A DNA stretch of 64,000 bases, taken from contig NW_001799033.1 of NCBI RefSeq assembly GCF_000165425.1, positions 128,611-192,610 on the forward strand, in the 5' to 3' direction. The translations under genes and the position numbers were made by a program. Positions 49,304 to 62,257 of this stretch are shown piece after piece. The notes beneath the pieces were generated by a model. The model did not search any database, had not been told where the DNA came from, and was given only the letters and a program-made list of their open reading frames with translations. The DNA comes from Paramecium tetraurelia. Lineage: Eukaryota; Ciliophora; Oligohymenophorea; Peniculida; Parameciidae. The first letter of the stretch is position 1; every line of letters starts with the position of its first letter.

Positions 49304-50169
49304 TAATAAATTTAAATAATTTATCGTTTCCTATCAATATGGATGAAGACATGGTAATTCATAAATAAAATTTATTTCTATGATTATGGTGAAAATTATA
49401 CATAATGATTCCAAAATAACAAGCATCAGCATAACTAGACTAGCTATTATTGGGATTAATTATCTATTTACAATATTAGATATACTATAAACCAATTTAA
49501 TATGATATATATAGAAAATTGACCTAAATTATCTCTATCATAATGATTATTGTAATTCATTTGGCAGATAAATCTATAATGATACAGATATTTTCAATAT
49601 TTTCAAAGATATTAATTAGGTTCATTATAAAAATTAGTTAAAACAACAATTTATAATGACTGAATAATCATTTCATTAACAATATACTTAGCTCTATAAA
49701 TCTATCTATACTATATTGATTAACTACTTCCGTAATTCTTCCTTTATCTATCATTTTTACATATACATAATAATAATAATTTGATAATCACTTAATATGA
49801 TAATTCCTTTAAGTAATTGTTACCATTATTTTAAAAATGACAATGATTTAGGGATAATATATTTACTTGAGAGTAAGATTATTTAATATCATCCCATAAA
49901 TTTATTTTGTCATGTATAACCAATTATAAGTCAGTCCGTTGTAAAATAATAAGAGAGAGATCCTTAATGGGATGCCAGCTCCTGTGATGAGTGCATGGCT
50001 GTTTTGGTTTCATCTCAAAATAAAACTATGTGTCCTACGCGAGCAAGTTGTATGATAAATTTGCAATTCGAATTAAACACATAAACAATTTAGGAAATGT
50101 TATATTTTTTAGAATATTATGTGTATTCACAATTAATTTAACTATTTTATTTACAATTCATAATTAAAA
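49304..50169. other. Intergenic region with one GC-richer island
   Basis: About 870 nt, mostly AT-rich and without coding character. Bases about 49960-50065 are much less AT-rich than their surroundings and contain a TGTGATGA element that looks like a snoRNA box C, but no matching CTGA box D follows. No gene is assigned. Confidence 0.4.
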
Positions 50170-51075
50170 ATGGGAAGAGGAAAGAATTTTTTTAAAGTTA
50201 AAAAGTACTTGGGTCGTATACTTTTAGTGTTAACACAGGTTATTTTTGTATGGGCACTGTATACGACATCATTTTATGAAAATTCATCATTATCAATCCT
50301 ACATTATTTGAGGGCATCTGCTTTTTGTTTTTGTTTATTGCTGTAGGCCTGTTAGATCCGAGCTTCTATTTCGGACCCTGGAGAAGTTCGTTAGAAAAGT
50401 ATTCCATTGAAATTGTTATTGTTCCATGAGATGTATGATCGAAAATGTAGGTAGTGCAATTCATGGAAGCCACCGAGAGCACATCATTGTAAAAGATGCA
50501 AAAAATGCATTTTTAAGATGGATCATCATTGCGTATGGATAAATAATTGCATTGGAGCTTTAAATTAAAAATACTTTGTTCTATTTCTGTTTTACTTACT
50601 TTTATTCATTTTAACAGTTTTGGGTATTCACACTATTGGAATTTGTGATTATTTCATGAGGTCAAAGAGAAAGATTTTATCAATTATTATGACGATGACT
50701 ATCACAAAATTTTAAATTTATAGTATTCTAGTAATTATTTTCTGTTTTACAATAATTATAAGTCAAATGCTTTTGAATTAAATTACAGCAATCAGAGATA
50801 ATTAGACAGCGGTAGAATCAATATAGGATAAATTTGGCAGATAACAATTTTTCGTTAATAACTTTAAACAAGTGTTTGGAGATTAAGAATGGTACCATTG
50901 GCTCTTACCAACAAAACCAAAATTAAAATTAAATTATGCTGAAATCGTGTATGCCTAAGAACTCGATAATTTTGATACTGAATTTGTAGAAGATATCCTA
51001 TACGATGAAACTAATCCAGCTAATATTCACTTTGCAGAATTTATGTTGGATAACTATTCTAAATAAAAATAATGA
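50170..51075 (+). CDS. DHHC-type protein S-acyltransferase (301 aa)
   Basis: An intron-free frame of 302 codons. Two TM helices ([35 protein letters not shown]) precede the cysteine-rich domain: [18 protein letters not shown], then [20 protein letters not shown] with the catalytic DHHC Cys. [20 protein letters not shown] and a fourth TM ([15 protein letters not shown]) follow, then an acidic C-terminal tail. All zinc-binding Cys/His positions of the DHHC-CRD are present, and the TTxE-type motif is replaced. The enzyme palmitoylates proteins at Golgi, endosome or plasma membrane. The tail ends SKQKQ before TGA 51073-51075. Confidence 0.95.
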
Positions 51076-51108
51076 TTGAATATTATATTATTATATATTC
51101 TTATTGTT

Positions 51109-53349
51109 ATGAAAGGAGGTGGTTTCAAGGTGAGACCCACAACTCGTTGTAACTCTGCCATAAGGAGGCCAGCCTAAGAATTAGCCATCTTGGATCTGTA
51201 TTAACAAACAACCATCAATCCAGTTCCCTAACTTATTTTAACACCAACTTAAAGAAGTCTCAGACCTAGGCCTAAAACTGGCATGAGGGTTACAGATTAA
51301 TATTGCACAGTGGCTAACCAAGAAAATAAGACAGAACATTTCCTCAGACATAAGACTGCTCAAGGCTCTTACAGAACAACCAAATAATCAACGAAAATTT
51401 AATTGGAAACCTTAGCAGATGGCTTACTAAAAAAAACTAGCATCACATAATTAGATACTGATGTTCCATAATAATGTGAACAGAAATTGAAAACTCAACC
51501 TATAGATCTTTTCAAGTATAAGCATTCTCTACATTAATAATAGGATCTCACGTTCTAGTTCTCAATAACAAGTGAATGCCAATACCGTATTGCATCAACA
51601 AATTTCTAATTTAGATAGATACTTAATTTTGACTACTCTTGGGTAAGGTTCCTATGCAACCGTTAAATTAGCAAGAGATAAATTGACAGAAAAGTATAAT
51701 TCATTTATATAATTTAGACTAATTGCAATCAAGATTTATTCCAAAGCTAAATTATGCAACTAACAAAGGAAATAATAATTGAAAAGAGAAATCCACATTC
51801 TCAAATTATTGGACCATTCAAATATCATCAAGTATGTCAATACAATCGAAACCCAAATGGATATCAATCTAATCGTTGAATACGGTGGTTCCAAGAGTTT
51901 GCGATCTTATTTAAAAGTATACTTGACCCTTTCTAATCCTAGCAATTTCCCAATAGAAGACTTGATGAAGAAGATGCAAAACTACTATTTAGATAAATTG
52001 TAAAAGCTGTAGATTATTGTCATTCTTTGAATATTGTACATAGAGATATTAAACTTGAAAATATACTCCTAAAAGATAACAATGAGATTAAATTGATTGA
52101 TTTTGGATTCTCAGTCTTAGTTAATAGAGATTGCAAATTAGGAGTATTTTGCGGAACTCCTAGGTAATAATACTTCATTTACAATAGTTACATGGCTCCA
52201 GAATTAGTCAATAAATAGGATTACTTTGGTAAACCTGTTGATGTCTGGGCCTTGGGGGTTCTGCTGTATGTTTTATTGACAGGTCATTTTCCATTTAAAG
52301 GGTCCAATGATTCTGATCTATATGGATAAATTAAAAAAGGAATATACCAAAAGGTTAATGCATCCCCTCAATGTCAAAAGTTAATTTCATAAATGTTAAC
52401 CATCAGGGCGAGCGAGAGAATCACAACTTTAAGAGTATAAAAAAAATAAAATTATAGATCTTGTAAGACAGATGGTTCAATTCTTGATTTTAATTAATTT
52501 ATGTAATATAAAATTCGTCTGCAGGTTGCTAAGGGTCTCTAAGAAACCTATGGATCAAAATAATCACAATCAAGTTAATTACCTGATAATCAAGTTCAAT
52601 CCTCATAGGCATCTTCTTCTGCTTTTAAAACATCGATTCCTTAATTTTCTAAAGAAGAAATTGAGAAGCATGATCAGACCTTGAAGGAGCAAACTTAAAT
52701 ATACAACGAGAGGAAAAAGAGGAATGGATAGAAATTTTAGCGTTTGACTAAGGAATAGTAATTGTAATTGGTAAAGCTCATTAAGAGTGATCCTCAATTT
52801 TAAAATCAATTGGCTGAAGCCATAATTAAGCACACTGAAATTGCGTAATTCATAAAGAAGGCCAATACACTTAAGGTGATGAAGTCATTAAATAAAACAG
52901 TAATTGAATTTAAAACAAATATGACAAATAAAATATAAGCCATATTTCTAAATCATCAAAATTAAACTTACAATAAGCTTAAATACTTATTAAAAGAAAA
53001 GGAGATGCTCATGATTAAAGTATTGGAATAAAAACTATCAACATATGTTGAAATCAAACAAAATTTCAAGGAGGCTTTATTAGCATAGTTGAAAAAAGTA
53101 TTAAAAATGCAAATAGAGGAAAATTGTAGGAAATATGCTAAGACTTTGTCATCATAATTATAGCTGATGTATGAGGGAATCGCATAGATAATTGGACAAC
53201 ACGTTGAGCTTAATAAGGATAGTAGATTTGAATAAGAATTATGTCTGCAAATTTAGAAAGTCAAAGATTACTTTGCCACTAGTGAATAATAATACATTAA
53301 AGTATTTCTATTATAGATGTATAATTATAGCGCCTGTAAACAGATATGA
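51109..53349 (+). CDS. CAMK-like Ser/Thr kinase with long coiled-coil C-terminus (about 712 aa)
   Basis: Introns of 28, 24, 26 and 24 nt give exactly 713 codons. A basic N-terminal region of about 150 residues precedes the kinase: TTLGQGSYATVKLARDK, IAIKIYSK, REIHILKLLDHSNIIKY, CHSLNIVHRDIKLENILLK, IKLIDFGFSV, VFCGTPSYMAPELVNKQDY and ALGVLLYVLLTGHFPFKG. All catalytic residues are intact; the style is MARK/SNF1-like. After the kinase come a Ser/Gln-rich linker and a coiled coil (IEKHDQTLKEQTQIYNERKK). Around 52440-52490 a further 23-nt intron would yield the classical kinase end RITTLRILQDRWFNS followed at once by TGA. Either isoform is possible; I annotate the long frame. Confidence 0.8.
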
Positions 53350-53595
53350 ACGATCATTATATAAATACAATATAGACTATCATTTAGGTTTAGCAAAAAC
53401 TTAAATTAAATTGAATTATAATTTTATTATGAAAACTCAATAGTGATATATGTATTTATGCAATTAAACAAACGTAGCTATCCAAAGTGTAAATTACATT
53501 TTTCTATATTTCTTCTATTAAAGAGATTTTTTACATTTGTCTAGCTGTTTAATTAAAGAAGCAATATAAATCCTTATTAATGATTTTTAATATTA

Positions 53596-54229
53596 ATGAG
53601 TGGCTAAATTGATTCAGAAGAAGCATTGTAAAAATCAAAAGTATTATTTGAACGAAAACGACTTGTCACAATATCAAATGCGTTGCAGTTGATGGAGAAA
53701 AATGCCAAATAGTATTTAGAACAATTTGAGCAATCTCCAGATTATAGATTGTTTAGAACTTAATTTAGATAATATCAACATACATCTTAATTAGATTAAA
53801 TAGTCTAATTTCAATTGTGCGATTTGAGTGATCCAGATATATCATTTTATCGATAGGCAGAAAAAAAAATTTTGGTTTGTTATAATAAAATTCGTGATTA
53901 TGCGCATTTTTAATAGATAATGAAATACGATGTATAGATGAAATTAAATGTATTAGTTAACTTTTCTTTATGATGATTTAAGAGCCAAAATAGATTGGTA
54001 TGATTGCTCAATGTTATCTTGTATGAAGATCAGAGGATTGAATATATCTGGGAGATGCAAATAGAGTGACAAATAATGTTTTATTGATGAAGTAAGGACT
54101 TCTCTGGAAAGAAGTGAGGTTTGTAAAGGTAAATATGATGAGTACTTTGAAAAATCATTTAAATAGTGTGTAATGGATATCGCTCCAATAAATAGTGTTT
54201 AGTAAACAAAAAAAACTATATTTTTCTGA
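53596..54229 (+). CDS. Hypothetical helical, Cys-containing protein (202 aa)
   Basis: ATG 53596 and one 25-nt intron give exactly 203 codons. The protein begins MSGQIDSEEALQKSKVLFER, is helical (LVTISNALQLMEKNAKQYLE, FYRQAEKKILVCYNKIRDY), and its C-terminal third is Cys-rich (CSMLSCMKIRGLN, RCKQSDKQCFIDE, SFKQCVMDIAPIN). The spaced Cys pairs hint at a helical hairpin with disulphides, possibly a twin-Cys type protein, but the spacing is irregular and I make no assignment. No signal peptide or TM is visible. Confidence 0.65.
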
Positions 54230-54328
54230 TCTAATTTATATTTAGAGTGTAATAAAATTAGTTTATAGTTTTGCTTATAGTTCTTTTTGAAGAAATTAAA
54301 ACTAAATTAATAAGTGATATTTTAATGC

Positions 54329-54831
54329 TCAATCATAGACATGTTTAAATCCAACATCAGTCTCACATGAAACAATTCTTTTTTCTAATGTAGATGTAAC
54401 ATCTTGTAATTTATCTTTATCACTTTTTAATACATTTAGTTGAGCATCCAAAAATTCACTATCGTGTTAAGCATCTTAAGATTTTTTGAGTGTCTCATTT
54501 AACACTCTTTTGGCCTAAAGTTCATTTGATTAATAATACATCATTTTGTATAAAAGTAGTAAGATCATCACTCATGGTCCCATGAGTATTCTTTACAGTA
54601 GCAATGTCCATTCTTAGATTAGACATCTCCTTTTTGCTGTTTTCGAGGTCTTTTTTCAATTCAACCAAGTAATTCTAAAGTAATTCGATGGATTACTTCC
54701 AATTTAATGATATGATCTTTCACACTTAATTAGAGACTCTCCTCAATTGACTTCTATCTCTTGAGCATTAGTCTTTGTCTTTCTCTTTCTGGGTCGAGCT
54801 CCTTATCAGATTCTAAACTTTCGTTAAGCAT
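54329..54831 (-). CDS. Small coiled-coil protein (151 aa)
   Basis: ATG 54831 and introns of 22 and 25 nt give exactly 152 codons. Nearly the whole protein is coiled coil: RQKSIEESLQLSVKDHIIK, NYLVELKKDLENSKKEMSN, RVLNETLKKSQDAQHDSEF and VLKSDKDKLQDVTSTLEKR. The acidic N-terminus reads MLNESLESDKELDPERERQR. No family is recognised; biogenesis-complex or axonemal adaptor subunits of this size exist. It follows the next gene on the same strand after only 19 nt, as if the two 3'/5' ends share a promoter region. Confidence 0.7.
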
Positions 54832-54850
54832 ATTAAAATATTAATATATA

Positions 54851-55599
54851 TCATTATGTGGCCCCTGCCTTCTACATACTTTAATACTGTTTTTCGTAAT
54901 CGCTGGGTGATAGTTTCTGCGCTTATTAAATCTTCTCCTAAGCCTTCTGCTATCTGGCTATCGAATTTTGAAGTTCCATCATAGCCAATTGTTCAAGTTA
55001 TTCTAATTCCTAAATTTTTAAATCATATAACTCCTTTTCTTTTCCTATTCTATCTTTTTCGTTTTCTATTTCATATCTTACTCTCTCTCTCTTCTACTTT
55101 AATTTGGCAACAGCCAATTAAGTCGATTGCCTCTCCTCTTCTTTCACTTAAATAGCCTTAATGCGACATCCTTCCTGTTCTAAACTTTTCTATAATTAAA
55201 CGCTCTTGAATTCCTACTTTAATTGTTCTCTAAAAATCTTAGCTTCAGACTTCTTTTTGTTTAACTCATCCTCCTTTATTTTCTTCAACAATTCTCTTTG
55301 ATGATGAGAAACAGCCAATGAGAATGGAGGTGGCTATGCTTATTTCTATTTCATTTTATTTTCTTTCTAAGCATTTTATTTGAAGTAGATGTTACCTTCA
55401 TTTAGATTTCTACTCTATGACGATAAATTTCTTCAGCTCTCTGTTCATCCTATTGAATGTGCTTCAAAATCTTCTCATGCTCCATTTTTAATTACAGTAT
55501 CCTATTTTGGATCTTTTATGCATCAGTCTCTGCCTATTTCTTTTGAACCAGAGTGGAAAATAATGTCTTCTTCTCCTATGGCACCTCTCCGGAGGACAT
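54851..55599 (-). CDS. Coiled-coil protein (239 aa)
   Basis: ATG 55599 and one 29-nt intron give exactly 240 codons. The N-terminus MSSGEVPQEKKTLFSTLVQK leads into highly charged heptads (KMEHEKILKHIQQDEQRAEE, LLKKIKEDELNKKKSEAKIF, LKQKRERVRYEIENEKDRI). The C-terminal part is Gln-rich (ARQQKAQEKIQQAQKLSPSD). A short Pro break (QPPPFSLAVSHHQREL) separates two helical rods. The architecture is like trichohyalin-type ciliary or cortical rods, but no specific family is recognised. Confidence 0.7.
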
Positions 55600-55737
55600 A
55601 CTGTATAAATATATTAATAATTAATAATATTTAGCTCGCTCACGTTTCACATTTTCAAAAATATTGGAATAACATACCCATTCATAAAGAGATGTAAGAA
55701 TATATTATAACAAATATGTAATTATTTAAATTTTATG

Positions 55738-58508
55738 TCATTTTTTCTATTATTATTATTATTAACCCCATAATCCGTAATTTTACTATTATTGTTGTGG
55801 GTATTAGGCATATGGGTATTATTATTATTATGGATATTGCTATTATTATGGATATTGTTATTATTATGGATATTGTTATTATTACGGATATTATTATTGC
55901 TATGGGTATTGTTAGGGTGGTTAATTTTATGGATTTTTTGCTAAAGGATGATTAATTACATTAGATTATTATGGATAATTAGGTTATGGGTATTATGGAT
56001 ATTAAGGTTAGTTTGGATATGGAGGGTATTGATATCCTGATTATTACAATGGCTATTATGGTTATTATGGCTGCACTGGAGGTTAGTTTTTCTAGGATTA
56101 TTGGTATGTTTATTATTGATTGAATTATTACACTAATTGTTCTGATTCCAGGTTTCGTGCCATCAAGAAGTCCTTGACTTTTCTATCTTATTCTTCTAAA
56201 TGCATTTTTAATTGCCTAAATATAAAAATTGATTGTACTCATAGAAGACAACTGAATGGTCAATGTTGTCAATTGCTTATTAAGCACTTGCAAAGATATT
56301 AGTCTATCCAGATTATTACACCTATTCAGCTGATTGCTTCTTAAAATTTGAGAGTTCTCTGGCAATTCCGCAAACTTAAGAGATCAATTCTGAGACTTAG
56401 TTCATCTTGAGATATGTATGAAATACTTACATCGTTGTTAAATTGTTCAATAAAACCTTAAACATTCTAAAGGGCAGCATTGAAAATTTAATTTTTGGGG
56501 ACTCCATCATTTAATCCTTGGACTGCTATCTTAGAAACATTTATTTCTTGCATTGCTTGATTATACTATTGGATCAAGAACTTTAATTAATCAACAATAG
56601 AATTGACTTATTAATCTAAGTTGGTCAATTGTCCAAAAAGTTAAGCATTTTGATTTACGAAATCTGAATTATTATTACTTTTAGGGAGTTTCTGAATGAT
56701 GACTTGATCACTTTATGCAGCAAGTATAACTGTTTCTTTGCACTTTTCAAAACCACTTATCACATCAAAGTCGATCTTTTATGCTAATGAGTATTTACCC
56801 TTGAGGTCTTACAAGGATTTGAAATATTGTTAATTCAATTATGTTGAAGGACTTCTTGTCCATTTGGCACCATATTTAGTTCTATTTTCCTAATCCTGTT
56901 GCTATTCCCCCAATAATAACTATTCAATTTGACCTAACAATTAATTGCAAGTAATAGATGCTTATTTAGATTGTTCCATTATCTTCTCTATTCCGCTTAA
57001 ACACCCTCTAGTTCTTATGTATGCAATTTTTTCTTAGATGCCTTGAGGTATTCCTCCTTAATCAAGTTGTTTTTGTTGGGCCATATCAATAAAATAGGTG
57101 ACATAGGTTTCTGCATATGCTTGATTTTTTTGATCAAATAGCAATCTTAAGGATTCTTCAAGGGAGAATTTTGTTTATTCCACAAACATTTTGATCTCCC
57201 TAGACAATTATAAGGCTTCTTCTGATATAAAACCTGAAAATTTATTTGCTCCATAAACTGGTTCTTTGAAACTTGGAGGTTCAAGAGGTTTAAGTCTAAT
57301 TTATTCCATCAAAGGGGGGTATGGCAATAAATCTTAGGCAATTAGTTACTCTTTGTATATTTGTTGATTCTTGTAATTATATTCAGTAAACAATTAAGTT
57401 AATTGTTAATTCAATTACTTCAATTGATCCAGTTAATCTGGTGGGAATGTCTTGCTGGCATTCTTGTCATTAATGATTGGTAATAACAATTATTGAGCAT
57501 GAGTCAAAAAGCCCAATGCTTTTCCCATGTTTTAGCCTCTAGATTCATCCGATATTTTTCCATAATGAAACACTCCCATCTATATACACCCAGTAACAGT
57601 TGTCCATATTTGATTAAATTGAATTGTGGGTAAAATTTGAGAAAGAACATTCTATAATCATATAGGATTTAAAATACTTTTCCAATTTGTTTCTAGTATT
57701 AAGAATTCATTCCCTCAACAGCCTTCAAAGCGATTGTGAATTCCTTTGCAGCCTCAAAGATTGTCCCACAAACATTATTAAGTCCGAAAGTCTTCACTTG
57801 TGACATCATATTTTGATATAAAGCTTTATAGGCCAATCCACAGAACTATTTTAGAGGTTCATAATTACAGCATGTTCCAGAAATTCCAAATTTAGAGTTT
57901 AAATATCATACAATTAGGATACTGAATCTTTAGATAATCCATGAATATTTTGTTTTAATTGTTCCAATGCCCATAACCCATTTCTAAGTTTGGTATATGC
58001 AGCCTTACGATCAGGGTCTGTATCTTTTACAATCTTACTATTGGCTTGGTAGTAGTAAGCGATTATCAGATTGTAATATTAAGATATCAATTCTAATCTA
58101 CCAGAATTCAATTGACAGCTTCTTTTCTAAAATTCATAGAACAATATATAAATACATGGTCATAGCTGTCACTCCAATTGAACATCACTTATGGGGATCT
58201 TTAATCTCCTTGTTCGAATCTTAGATGCTTGAATAGCAAAGAAAAGTTCTTCAGATATTCAAGAAGATTGTTCTCTAGGTTTTCTGATGTCAAAGGATCA
58301 GTAGCAATACTCAAGTTGATCTTCTCATAATCCAAAATTTATCTCAATTTTTAGGTTTTCTCTACTACATCCCTAATCTATAATTTATGTATAATATGGT
58401 TACTTCAGTGAAGAGAGTGGGTTCTCCATAGCAATTAAGAATTGCCTACTCGACTGGCTTGAGAAGATCTGCAGGTCTTGTCTATTTAAGAGGTAAGTTG
58501 AATAACAT
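55738..58508 (-). CDS. PDCD6IP: ALIX/Bro1-domain ESCRT-associated protein
   Basis: ATG 58508 (MLFNLPLKQTRPADLLKPVE) and a 26-nt intron after EPTLFTE give the Bro1 start. The Bro1 signature FHYGKISDESRGQNMGKALG lies near 57540. The V-domain follows: LKPLEPPSFKEPVYGANKFS, FVEQTKFSLEESLRLLFDQK, RTKYGAKWTRSPSTQLNQQY and EKCKETVILAAQSD. The C-terminus is a long Pro/Gln/Tyr tail of QYPQQQ repeats. Domain order and the KW(x)R(x)PS motif are those of ALIX, which links ESCRT-I and ESCRT-III in membrane scission and repair. Removing that intron gives 915 codons. The tail takes the place of the proline-rich domain that binds ALG-2 and endophilins in animals. Confidence 0.88.
55745..56095 (-). repeat. 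Low-complexity QYPQQQ-coding repeat at the 3' end of ALIX
   Basis: Degenerate 15-18 bp units (cca taa taa taa caa tat on the minus strand) encode QYPQQQ/QYP runs. On the plus strand the same DNA reads tat-tat-tat-gga, giving misleading Tyr/Gly-rich frames. The unit count is about 15, with interruptions. Confidence 0.8.
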
Positions 58509-59146
58509 ATTATGGAATTTTTATTAATATATAAAGGATTCCGCAATTATAATAATTATGTTATGGGCACAATGAATTAGATAAAATAGAAACACGTAAA
58601 ATACCATATTTATCATAAACACACAAAATAGGACTCAGCCGAAAATAAAAGATTGTCATTTCTAAGTATTTCAATCTTTTAAGAGGATAACTCAAAATAC
58701 TTAAATGATTCTAGAATGTGGAACCATATAATGATCTTAGGGTAATAATAATTATTTCCTAACAATATAGAATATGATTTAAAAATTAGATTATCATCTA
58801 ATCGATTATTTAAAATAATTGTACAATGAAAAATCATAATTATAACATCAATATCCACTTAATATTATCACCAATCTTTTGAATTATTTATATACCCATA
58901 ATAATGAGTTCATCAACACTATCAAAGATGTTCAAATGGCAATGGTCCCGTTTAGAATGGAAAGGAAAAGGACAATTTCAATAAGAAAAAGAGAAGGTTA
59001 GGACTGAATTAGAATGATATAAATCTATTAATAATTATTTAAATTTCATCTAGTAACTGGTCAGACAAGCAAAACTACCATAAAAATATTGCAAGCATCC
59101 TTAAAATATTCAAGCAATATTGATAATATTAAATATTTATATATAA
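58509..59146. other. Intergenic region with one unassigned short ORF
   Basis: About 640 nt between divergent ALIX and CFAP20DC. A plus-strand frame from ATG 58904 reads MSSSTLSKMFKWQWSRLEWK .. to a TGA at 59015-59017. Beyond that stop the same frame continues with coding-like sequence (YLNFIQQLVRQAKLPQKY). It could be the remnant of a small gene or chance; no usable intron removes the TGA. Confidence 0.35.
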
Positions 59147-60712
59147 ATGTTTTAAAATTAGTTTTAGAATACACCGTTGTTTGAGATATTTGATTCCAAA
59201 GGTATTTCTATAAACCATTTAGATGTACTAAATAAAGCCAACAAGGAGAAAGAGAAGCATTACTAACAGCTATTAAAAATTACAACAAATAGTTTTGTTA
59301 AAGATTTCGATAAATAATTAAAGAGTATTAACGATTCTTAATATCCATAGACTATATTATTGAATTGCAAGGACAGAACACAAAAGTCCATTTCCCAAAG
59401 GAAGGAGATCTAGGATTAGTCTAACAGTTTTTATGTCTCTAAATCTATGTTCCATAGACATAATAATGGACAATTGAGTTTTCAATTACTGATACCTCTA
59501 AAACTAAGCGCCATGTTTATTTAACATAGAATTGTAAATAAATTGAGAAAAAGCCATTCCACATAAGATATCCAATAGAAGTACCAAAAAGCATTTGGCT
59601 AAACCTTTAAATAGATCTACATTCATTTATTTAAGGTTGGAAAGGAATGACATTCAGATCCTTAGATTTATTTGTCATTTAATCACCTTGCAAATTAAGA
59701 AAGATTTTTACAATGAAATAGGCTGATACTGATGGGTATGCTCCTTCTTATTATTTTAGGTCCATCATGGGGAAACATGGCTTTCCAATTGGATTTGAAC
59801 ATCAAAACCTAATAATTTAATATTAGGACAATAATTTAGAGACTTCACAAGACAGTTGCCAAATGAAGTATCACATGTTCTTTATGATTTAAGGATTACT
59901 TCCAAAAAAGCAACTGGATTTTCATAACAATCACAGCAAAGCCAGTAAAGTTAGAAATAATAAAAGTTAACTTAGGAGAAAATAACCAGGGCTAATATTG
60001 TTTATGATGATCATCCAACCCCCAAAAAAAAGACTCAACAACCACAATAATTGTCATAATAATAAAAATAATTGATCGTCACTTCCAGTTCTAAATCAAA
60101 TCAATAGGATATTTCTTAAAATGAATTTGACATGAGTACTAAATTGTCTGTTAGAAATAATAAAATTAGCCAACAAGCTGACAGTGTTAGAAGGAATGAC
60201 AAATCTGTCCAAAAACATAGGGACTTGTCAAGTAGTAAAAAATAATAGAGTAATGCCAGAATGGCGCATTCATTTCCTCGTAAGCCACCTTTGTAGGAAT
60301 AATTGAACTAAGATTATTACATCAAAACTCAAAAGTTTACTACCTTTAATGAACAGAAACAAAAAGATGATGAAATCGAAGAAAACATTGAAATAGCAGT
60401 TGAATAAAAGGCAGAGGAGATTATTGAGGAAAGTCAAAAAAAAATTATAACCGCAAATAATTTTAATAAGAGAAGTCTAAGTGAACTTAAAGGGGAATCT
60501 AATAACCAAAGAGTAACTAATTAATTAAAAGTTAGAATGATTAGCAATTCGAAGATAGCTTAGAATAACCATTTAAGAATAGTGTCACTACATTTGCATA
60601 AGAAGGTTACTATGCAAATTAACTAAAAAAATATACAGACTTAAATCGACCATTCACTCCAGAATATAACTCCGATTTCAAATTTGGACAATCCAATTAT
60701 TAATAATTCTGA
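59147..60712 (+). CDS. CFAP20DC: CFAP20DC (C3orf67) homologue: CFA20 domain plus disordered tail
   Basis: ATG 59147 reads MFQNQFQNTPLFEIFDSK. Introns of 21 and 26 nt lead to the CFA20 domain: YIIELQGQNTKVHFPKEGDL, FLCLQIYVPQTQQWTIEFS, ITDTSKTKRHVYLTQ, IRYPIEVPKSIWLNLQIDLH, GMTFRSLDLFVIQSPCKLRK and IFTMKQADTDG. This matches human CFAP20DC, including the ITDTSxTKRxxxL and FRSLDxxVI elements. A Ser/Gln/Lys-rich tail with a polyglutamate stretch follows; a 32-nt intron precedes the end FTPEYNSDFKFGQSNYQQF. Around 59740-59840 the frame can only be joined by assuming an intron of about 104 nt or an unseen exon. The stop is 6 nt from the AGC kinase stop. Confidence 0.82.
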
Positions 60713-60718
60713 TTTAGT

Positions 60719-61946
<1,228 letters not shown>

Positions 61947-62257
61947 GATATCAAATTAAAATTATAAAATGCTGAATAAAATAATGCTGGTTTTCTTAAA
62001 TGCATCATAGTTTATCATTCAATTAAAACAATTTCAGAAAATATGGATATATCTATTGAGCAGATAAAAATCGTTAACTAAGCTACTGGCAAATTAAGGT
62101 TACATTGTTGATTTGAATTAAATAAATTTCAAGTCAATCTGTATAAAGTTGAAAGGGAATTTAGTATAAATTTGATAATATACAATAGTTAATTTATTAG
62201 AATGTTTATTAATTATTCTATATTTAATAATTTATATATGTTGAATATTTGTTAAAT
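61947..62257. other. Short intergenic region
   Basis: About 310 nt between divergent genes. A few short frames (for example MDISIEQIKIVNQATGKLR near 62044) have no clear continuation; no gene is assigned. Confidence 0.45.

Noticed and set aside
55745-55950. Plus-strand Tyr/Gly-rich protein (tat tat gga repeats)
   Set aside because: It has no start or family context; on the minus strand the same DNA is the QYPQQQ tail of ALIX in one frame.
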